A DNA stretch of 19,234 nt from an uncultured Bacillota bacterium (GTDB lineage Bacteria; Bacillota; Clostridia; Oscillospirales; Oscillospiraceae). The notes under the pieces were generated by a model, which saw nothing but the letters and a program-made list of their open reading frames with translations, did no database searches and was not told where the DNA came from. Below, piece after piece: positions 15,401-19,234 of this stretch (positions are counted from its first letter, which is position 1; every line of letters starts with the position of its first letter). The position numbers were made by a program, and so were the translations under genes. The stretch lies in contig CALACZ010000161.1 of the NCBI GenBank assembly GCA_937890735.1, positions 1 through 19,234 of the forward strand, written 5' to 3'.

Positions 15401-17715
15401 CCGCCTGCGCGCAGACCCGTGTAGGTCCTGCCGAGGTAGTCGCGTTTTTCGCCGGTGAGGCGGAGGTACATTTTGAACTCGTCGATCATGTCCATCTCGG
15501 CAAGCTCAATGTCCGTTCCGGCGTATTCCAGATAGCTCGGACCGAGCGTGACGTGCGCGCGCCCCTTGAGCACCTTCACATAATCGCCCGCCACAGTGAG
15601 CTTGAGCCGGATGGGCGGGATGGCGATGTAGTCGCCGTTGATGGTGTCCGCCAGACCGTCAAAGCCGCCGCCGCCACCGCGGATGAACGATGTGGGAACA
15701 GGCGGCGCGATGGGGATGCCCGGCTGCACCGCGAGGAAGAAATAGAGCTTATTCGGCGCAAGAGAGCCGTTATTCAGGCGCTTGAGCTCCAGATTTGCCT
15801 CCGTTTCAAAGAGATCGAAGGCGTTGACTTCCAATGAGAAGTCGTAGACCTCCTCGCCGTCAAATGTGTTGATGTTTGCCTCGATGGCAAACAGGTCCAG
15901 CCCCACCAGCGAGCCGCTGTCGATCTTGCCGCTGGCGGAGATGCCGTTCTGCGAAAACTCAATCTTGCCGTCTGATTTTTTCTTCGGACCGTAGCCCAGC
16001 GCGTCGAGATTTATGAGCGCATCGTCGCAGTTGAACACAAGGTCCAGCCCCATCTGACCTGTGAGGACGATGTTGCCGTCGGATTTGAGCTGAATGTCCG
16101 TGATGCGGCTCGTGACCTGCGGAATGTCGATGAACACGAGCACGGAATTTTTCTCGGGGTCGATGTCCGAAAGCGTCAAAACACCCTCGTCATCCACGAC
16201 CAGCTTCGGCGCGGGGACGGTATTGTCCTGCGCCCAGTAGAGCTTGAACGTGGGCGAGGAATACTGCACCATGTTCGATACGTCAAAGCCCGCGAGCAGC
16301 CCGTTTTCGTCCACCTTGACGCGGAAATGGTCGCCTGCCGCCCATGTCGCGGTGATGGTGGAGGTCAGCGCGGCGGCGCGGTCGGTAAATTCATAGTATT
16401 TGCTGCCGTTCGCGTCGGTTTTTGCCTCAAAATTGCCGCGCAGGGTGTAAAGCGGCTCGCCGTACAGCTGTTTGAACTTTCCGGCGATCACGTCATCGGT
16501 CAGCGCGGCGACGACCGTGCCGCCCTCCGCCGCGTACAGCGCCAGCTTGTTCGCGTCCTGCGGAATGGTGACCTTGTCCGGCTCGGAGAACTTGGGATCT
16601 TCCACTTGACCTTCATTCTTGCCGTACACGTCGCGCAGCCCCCAGACGTGCATCGTTCTCATATAGGGGTCACCGTTTTTGCCGACTGTGGCGGTGCTGC
16701 CCTCGGCGCTCAGACAGTCTGTCTTTGCGTCGTAGATCATGTACTGTGTGGGCTGCAATCCGCCGTTGGCATCCCAGACGGTGACATAGTCCGCCAGCAC
16801 GAAGGGATTGTCTACACCGTAGCTGTCGGAGAAGATCTCGGAGACTTCGCCTTCGCCGCGTCTGCCGGTGACTCTGGTGCGTCCGAGCCCCGCTGTGATG
16901 TCGGTGGCTTGCGCTGTAAAGATGATCTCATCGTCCACGAGCTCATCATAGCTTCGGCTGAGCAGAACGTGTGCGCTGTTTGCCTCCGCGTTGGCATGAC
17001 CCATGCGGGAGAAGCCGTGGAAGTCCTGATAATAGCGGAGCACAAAATCCGGAACATTGTCCGTTGCGACGCCGCCGGCTCCCCACGCGGCGCGGGCAAC
17101 GACCGCATAGGTGCGGCTCTCGCCGGGGTCTTCCTTGAGCTCACGCTCTGAGACGCTGCCGTTTGTAATGCCGTCGCCGAGCTTTACGATATGGTAGGAA
17201 ATGTAGCACATGACCTCCGGGTCACCCGCGCCATAGCCGCTAAACGTGCAGCGGACAGTCAGCGCGCCCGCGGACGGCACTTCGTACCCAAAATAATTTT
17301 CAAAGCCGGGCTCGCTTTCCGGGTCAATGACCTCCATTTTTTCGAGCTTCAGCTCCTTCTGGGTGCTGCCGGTCTGGAGCGTGAAGCGCGCCTGCTCGTA
17401 AACACCCATGGAAATGGAGTCCATGGTGCTCGCCTGATGGTGATAGCGGGCAGAGCTCGTGACCGACTTGCCCGCGTGCGGACCGTCGATCGCCAGATAG
17501 AACTCGATGCCCTCACCGCTGGCTTTGCCGTTTTCGGCGACCTTCATCGACCAGATCTGTGAGCCCTGGTTGCTGCCCTCCAGCTTGGTGACAACAGGCA
17601 CTGCCCACTGCGTCATCGGCGCTTTGATCCCGCCGACATAGGCAAACACCTGCACCGGCAGCAGCGAGAGCGTCAGCATCAGCGCCAGCAGCAGGCACAG
17701 CAGTCGTTTTTTCAT
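12469..17715 (-). CDS. Large secreted SLH-domain surface protein with fibronectin-III and Ig-like modules
   Basis: A 1748-residue exported protein. The ATG at 17715 is preferred over an in-frame ATG at 17751 because a strong AGGAGGGG site lies just ahead of it and it begins a classic signal peptide (MKKRLLCLLLAL, cleavage expected after VQVFA, about residue 25). Rough layout: an N-terminal region of unknown fold (26-540); a glycine-rich, strand-rich core (about 540-860) that I cannot assign; further unknown sequence containing an acidic DFDGDGEDE loop near 1175 that resembles a calcium-binding site; a fibronectin type III-like domain from about 1203 (APADVTLTATGN, LTASWTAVEGADGYRV); an Ig-like domain (about 1442-1542, YTVAGTTEPGLTVTLDASP, TAQDAAGNTS); a Ser/Thr/Pro linker; and three SLH domains (about 1570-1748). 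SLH domains bind pyruvylated cell-wall polymer and fix the protein to the surface. There is no LPXTG motif. The function is unknown; adhesion or polymer binding is a guess. Confidence 0.9.
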   Translation of the reverse strand: MKKRLLCLLLALMLTLSLLPVQVFAYVGGIKAPMTQWAVPVVTKLEGSNQGSQIWSMKVAENGKASGEGIEFYLAIDGPHAGKSVTSSARYHHQASTMDSISMGVYEQARFTLQTGSTQKELKLEKMEVIDPESEPGFENYFGYEVPSAGALTVRCTFSGYGAGDPEVMCYISYHIVKLGDGITNGSVSERELKEDPGESRTYAVVARAAWGAGGVATDNVPDFVLRYYQDFHGFSRMGHANAEANSAHVLLSRSYDELVDDEIIFTAQATDITAGLGRTRVTGRRGEGEVSEIFSDSYGVDNPFVLADYVTVWDANGGLQPTQYMIYDAKTDCLSAEGSTATVGKNGDPYMRTMHVWGLRDVYGKNEGQVEDPKFSEPDKVTIPQDANKLALYAAEGGTVVAALTDDVIAGKFKQLYGEPLYTLRGNFEAKTDANGSKYYEFTDRAAALTSTITATWAAGDHFRVKVDENGLLAGFDVSNMVQYSSPTFKLYWAQDNTVPAPKLVVDDEGVLTLSDIDPEKNSVLVFIDIPQVTSRITDIQLKSDGNIVLTGQMGLDLVFNCDDALINLDALGYGPKKKSDGKIEFSQNGISASGKIDSGSLVGLDLFAIEANINTFDGEEVYDFSLEVNAFDLFETEANLELKRLNNGSLAPNKLYFFLAVQPGIPIAPPVPTSFIRGGGGGFDGLADTINGDYIAIPPIRLKLTVAGDYVKVLKGRAHVTLGPSYLEYAGTDIELAEMDMIDEFKMYLRLTGEKRDYLGRTYTGLRAGGGMGLNLKLPKNNEIFGVDTEVEASMFGGLDDYKDPSWAHLQLDSRGSITATVKVPQRIGKLDFGKLAGKTLASASANFILGGQTAIPVSDGTTISQAAEQAWDNLSIYGGLSHTGNLWKTHWRVYYVIPNHVGGAFHLLKDINSGWSLEDEINKNNWFISGSRTAAQSLTGDEVYLCIDDETGEQIGIAVLENDLFEVEAQDAPALYAVQGTDGRYSETITSPSNPNADNLILQLFPAAGHTVAELRENLKIILPDGSEQTLIDSEVSGSEFTNWQTANCVEISDEDRGAGLLVATDMSAASEQTFTVEADCDFTYVLSASALPTTLDDDLSTVLHPRDGKEYAIRYYFDTERDLSGEHYYLDMDETAPFSIDVPTEGSLAPTGEYYLTAMLLEKVVGDFDGDGEDETSWVTVDTKVSPSTYSYTNTFLPNAPADVTLTATGNETLTASWTAVEGADGYRVTLYYEDGGEWKQAGAPYELLNADFGSTQTPAAAKSGSTLSLRTAPTVHGKDVSTGESYDDAPTNVNYYAAVEAFKTDANASGGEDHLDVRYYSAATKSAPANLPEYTPQAITVTTAGGQSVTLDGKNGYGTLIFRELPGGALFTIDGYDGSFTVEITPDPGTGTFTVSADGDVTADANGKALIERSGRVRLRVTSGNDTTDYYLRLTLDDLAPIVTLDSGNVAADPNTGKYTVAGTTEPGLTVTLDASPALTATADETGRFTMNGTLTKNPGTELTETAGFEALLSSVTAQDAAGNTSDPATVVISARAESKTPVTPSESSGSTGGSKRTDAAEDDPFRDVLESDWFYEDVLFAHSEGLLNGTAKRTFSPYAGTTRAMMATVLWRMDGSPDGKSDSRFTDVTGGQWYSSAVAWADETGIVRGFGDGTFAPNAPITREQFAVMLYRYAQYSGETVETSRSLADFSDADQVSTWAKDAMRWAVSSGVITGKPGKLLDPQGTATRAEIAAMLHRYLRN

Positions 17716-17722
17716 AAGAAAG

Positions 17723-17730
17723 CCCCTCCT
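17723..17730 (-). promoter_or_regulatory. Strong ribosome binding site of the SLH protein gene
   Basis: Read on the minus strand this is AGGAGGGG, seven bases before the ATG at 17715. It selects that start over the upstream in-frame ATG at 17751. Confidence 0.88.
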
Positions 17731-17765
17731 TTTTCCTTCGGTTTTGCACATTCCTTCTCAACGAT

Positions 17766-17774
17766 AGTATAGCA
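17766..17774 (-). promoter_or_regulatory. Extended -10 promoter of the SLH protein gene
   Basis: On the minus strand TGCTATACT forms an extended -10 about 50 bp before the start codon. No recognisable -35 hexamer occurs at the right distance, which leaves room for an activator; a palindrome lies at about -43. Confidence 0.6.
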
Positions 17775-17796
17775 AAAAGTGAGCCTGACCCGCATC

Positions 17797-17808
17797 ACCC
17801 GTTCGGGT
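17797..17808. promoter_or_regulatory. Candidate operator palindrome upstream of the SLH promoter
   Basis: ACCCGTTCGGGT is a perfect 5+2+5 inverted repeat. Its centre lies about 43 bp ahead of the expected transcription start of the SLH gene, the usual place for an activator contacting RNA polymerase. The partner is unknown; the adjacent LuxR-type regulator is one candidate. Confidence 0.4.
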
Positions 17809-17824
17809 AGTATTTGGGGGGCAG

Positions 17825-17863
17825 AAAAGCGCCGGACCGCTCTATCATAGAGTGATCCGGTGC
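17825..17863 (-). terminator. Terminator-like hairpin on the minus strand, downstream of luxR
   Basis: Stem 17829-17863 has eight pairs, one C/A mismatch and seven more pairs (two of them G-T) around loop TCA. It is followed on the minus strand by TTTTCTG. It would end the luxR transcript about 300 nt after the stop codon, just before the SLH promoter. Confidence 0.7.
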
Positions 17864-17871
17864 TCAGACTA

Positions 17872-18110
17872 TTGAAAAAGCCTCGCAGAGTTTTGCGCCC
17901 GCAGGCGCAAAAACGATTTGGTTCATTTTTGCCGGCGGCGTGTACGTCGGCAAAAATTCTGCTCACGGAGCGGAGTTAAGTGAGACTCCAAGAGCGCAAG
18001 CTCTGCGCAGCGCTCTTGGCTAAGTCGAACTTATGCAGAGCAAAGCGTCGAAGTAGAATTTTTGCGCCCACGCAAAAATTATGCGCGCAGCGCAGTGCAA
18101 GCCTTTTCAA
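17872..18110. repeat. Hairpin-rich 239-bp element with imperfect terminal inverted repeats (MITE-like or structured RNA)
   Basis: The ends TTGAAAAAGCCTCGCA (17872-17887) and TGCAAGCCTTTTCAA (18096-18110) are inverted copies with one gap and two mismatches. Between them lies an almost continuous chain of hairpins: TTTTGCGCC stem (17891-17912), ATTTTTGCCG stem (17925-17957), GGAGT stem (17972-17989), CCAAGAGCGC stem (17988-18019), TAAGT stem (18021-18033), AATTTTTGCG stem (18057-18080) and TGCGC stem (18082-18094). GCAAAAATTCT (17950-17960) can also pair over a distance with AGAATTTTTGC (18056-18066). There is no credible gene and no target-site duplication that I can see. Whether it is a mobile repeat or an RNA needs other copies to compare. 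Confidence 0.65.
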
Positions 18111-18131
18111 ACGAAAACCTGTTTTCGTTTG
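18108..18131. repeat. Perfect 11-bp hairpin beside the structured element
   Basis: CAAACGAAAAC pairs perfectly with GTTTTCGTTTG across a 2-nt CT gap. It shares its first bases with the right terminal repeat of the element at 17872-18110 and sits two bases from the next hairpin. Confidence 0.7.
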
Positions 18132-18132
18132 A

Positions 18133-18164
18133 GAGGGTGTCAAAAATACTTTTTTGACACCCTC
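18133..18164 (-). terminator. Hairpin overlapping the luxR stop codon
   Basis: A perfect 14-bp stem GAGGGTGTCAAAAA with a 4-nt loop. On the minus strand its first bases include the TGA stop codon of the LuxR-type gene. The T-run is inside the stem rather than after it, so it may work as a weak terminator or as an mRNA 3'-end stabiliser. Confidence 0.6.
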
Positions 18165-19234
18165 AACGCAGCATATCTATAAGGCGGCTGCGGCGGTCGA
18201 TGTTCATTTTCTGGAACGCGTTTTTGAGGTGGTGCTTGACGGTGTTTTCCGAGATGTGCAGGTGCTGCGCGATCTCGTGGTTGTGCAGCCCACGCGCCGC
18301 AAGCTCCGCGACCTCACGCTCGCGGTCGGTGAGCGTTTCCTTCAGCTCCGGCACGTCGTCCAGCATGGCGAAAATGCGGCTTTCGTCGGCGCGGGTGTAG
18401 TGGATGCCGAGCGCTTTGATCTCCCGGATCGCCTGCGCGTGGTGCGACGCGATGGACGGCAGCAGAAACAGCACCTGAAAATATTTGCGGAAGCAGGCGA
18501 GGAAGGAGTAGTTTTTATCCTGCTCCGCGATCGAGAGCGAGCGGTCCAGCCACTGCGCTGCCTTTGTAAGCTGCCCGATGGCAAGGTAGCACAGCGCAAG
18601 TCCGCTGTACATAAAATTCCGAGCCGCGGCGGAGATGAGCCGCCGGTCGAGCTCGAGCGACGCCTCCACCGACGCGATGGCGCGCTGATACTCCTTTCTG
18701 AGCAGCAGGTCGGTGATACGGCAGGTCTTGATCATAAAGTTCGTGAACGTCAGGTCGGACAGCGAATCTGCCGCCCCCTGCGTCCAGAGCGCGGAGCGGC
18801 TCGGCTGCATCATCAGTCCCAGCAGATACCCGCGCACGGTCTCCGTCATATAGCCCCCAAGGCTCGTGCCGTGTAAAAACGCGTAGCCCTGCGCCTTGTT
18901 TTCCAGATACTCCACCGCGCGCTGCAAGCCCGCCATGTCGGAGCGGTAGATGGCGTTGATGCCCAGCAGCAGCGCCGCGCCGTAGGTGGCGGAGGCGTTC
19001 TGCGCCTGCTCCGACAAGAGCGCTGCCTGATACGCCTGAATGTCCGACTCCTCAAAGCGACCCTGTACGGAGTACGCCTCGCCGCGGTAAATTTCCGCCA
19101 TCCCGGCGGCGTGTCCGCCCGTGAGGCGATTGTAGCGCCCCAGCACGACCGCCAGCCGCTCCGCTGTGGACATCATCTGCCCCGGCTCGGCGTAGAACAG
19201 ATACCACATCGAGGGACACCCGAAGAAAAACGGC
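18163..19234 (-). CDS. LuxR-family transcriptional regulator, C-terminal part (5' end beyond the window)
   Basis: The frame stays open to the right edge (residues PFFFGCPS precede the first visible Met at 19209), so the true start is outside; about 356 residues are visible. The last 60 residues form a GerE/LuxR DNA-binding domain: LTDREREVAELAARGLHN, then HEIAQHLHISENTVKHHL as helix-turn-helix, then KMNIDRRSRLIDML. The part before it is helical and repeat-like (EIYRGEAYSVQGRFEES, and LALCYLAIGQLTKAAQWLDRSL), typical of the TPR-like region of MalT/LAL-type regulators. Those proteins are 800-900 residues with an N-terminal ATPase, which would lie outside the window. The ligand and targets are unknown. 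It is transcribed in the same direction as, and upstream of, the SLH protein gene, but is separated from it by about 450 bp with a terminator. Confidence 0.9.
   Translation of the reverse strand, partial: PFFFGCPSMWYLFYAEPGQMMSTAERLAVVLGRYNRLTGGHAAGMAEIYRGEAYSVQGRFEESDIQAYQAALLSEQAQNASATYGAALLLGINAIYRSDMAGLQRAVEYLENKAQGYAFLHGTSLGGYMTETVRGYLLGLMMQPSRSALWTQGAADSLSDLTFTNFMIKTCRITDLLLRKEYQRAIASVEASLELDRRLISAAARNFMYSGLALCYLAIGQLTKAAQWLDRSLSIAEQDKNYSFLACFRKYFQVLFLLPSIASHHAQAIREIKALGIHYTRADESRIFAMLDDVPELKETLTDREREVAELAARGLHNHEIAQHLHISENTVKHHLKNAFQKMNIDRRSRLIDMLR

Noticed and set aside
17716..17751. Upstream ATG at 17751 for the SLH protein
   Set aside because: The strong AGGAGGGG site lies between the two ATGs and serves the one at 17715, and the added residues would spoil the signal peptide.
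17712..17966. 84-residue minus-strand open frame upstream of the SLH protein gene
   Set aside because: It crosses the terminator, palindrome and promoter and overlaps the SLH ribosome binding site. The sequence shows no family resemblance.
17872..18131. CRISPR array in the repeated region before luxR
   Set aside because: The repeats are inverted hairpins of differing sequence, not regularly spaced direct repeats with unique spacers, and no cas gene is present.
1..19234. tRNA, rRNA, transposase, phage or toxin-antitoxin genes
   Set aside because: I looked for cloverleaf patterns, rRNA-like blocks and mobile-element proteins in gaps and frames and found none. All long supported frames belong to the genes listed.

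Overview
The window reads as chromosomal DNA from a GC-rich, endospore-forming, Gram-positive (monoderm) anaerobe of the Clostridia, most plausibly the Oscillospiraceae/Ruminococcaceae part of the class. Supporting evidence: spoIIR (a forespore-to-mother-cell sporulation signal), AddAB rather than RecBCD, an MEP-pathway ispE, a very large exported protein ending in three SLH domains, strong AGGAGG-type ribosome binding sites, and intrinsic terminators. The genus assignment is inference; no rRNA or other phylogenetic marker is present.

Layout. 1-1516 (+): the C-terminal part of a 2-oxoacid dehydrogenase E1 beta-type protein, translationally coupled to a HAD phosphatase and closed by a perfect bidirectional terminator. 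1552-1758 (-): a small DUF378 membrane protein converging on the same terminator. 1950-4738 (+): thrH, a DUF1015 protein and ispE, probably one transcript from a promoter near 1848-1875. 4739-4946: no gene, but an unusually dense run of perfect inverted repeats, a branched structure, and a terminator-like hairpin that runs up to the spoIIR start codon. 4947-5555 (+): spoIIR with its own terminator. 5622-12420 (+): addB and addA, overlapping by 8 bp, closed by a 12-bp-stem terminator shared with the convergent gene. 12469-17715 (-): a 1748-residue SLH surface protein. 17716-18162: a regulatory and structured region with a promoter, a small palindrome, a terminator and a ~239-bp hairpin-rich element with imperfect terminal inverted repeats. 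18163-19234 (-): the C-terminal part of a LuxR-type regulator that enters from the right edge.

The genes are mostly housekeeping (recombination repair, isoprenoid synthesis, serine/threonine metabolism, sporulation). The less ordinary material is non-coding: the hairpin train before spoIIR, where a candidate sigma-F promoter sits inside a hairpin so that read-through and forespore transcripts would fold differently, and the MITE-like or structured-RNA-like element in the 3' region of the luxR gene. On the protein side the points of interest are the thrH-DUF1015 pair, an AddB without a recognisable N-terminal P-loop, and the unassigned beta-rich core of the SLH protein.
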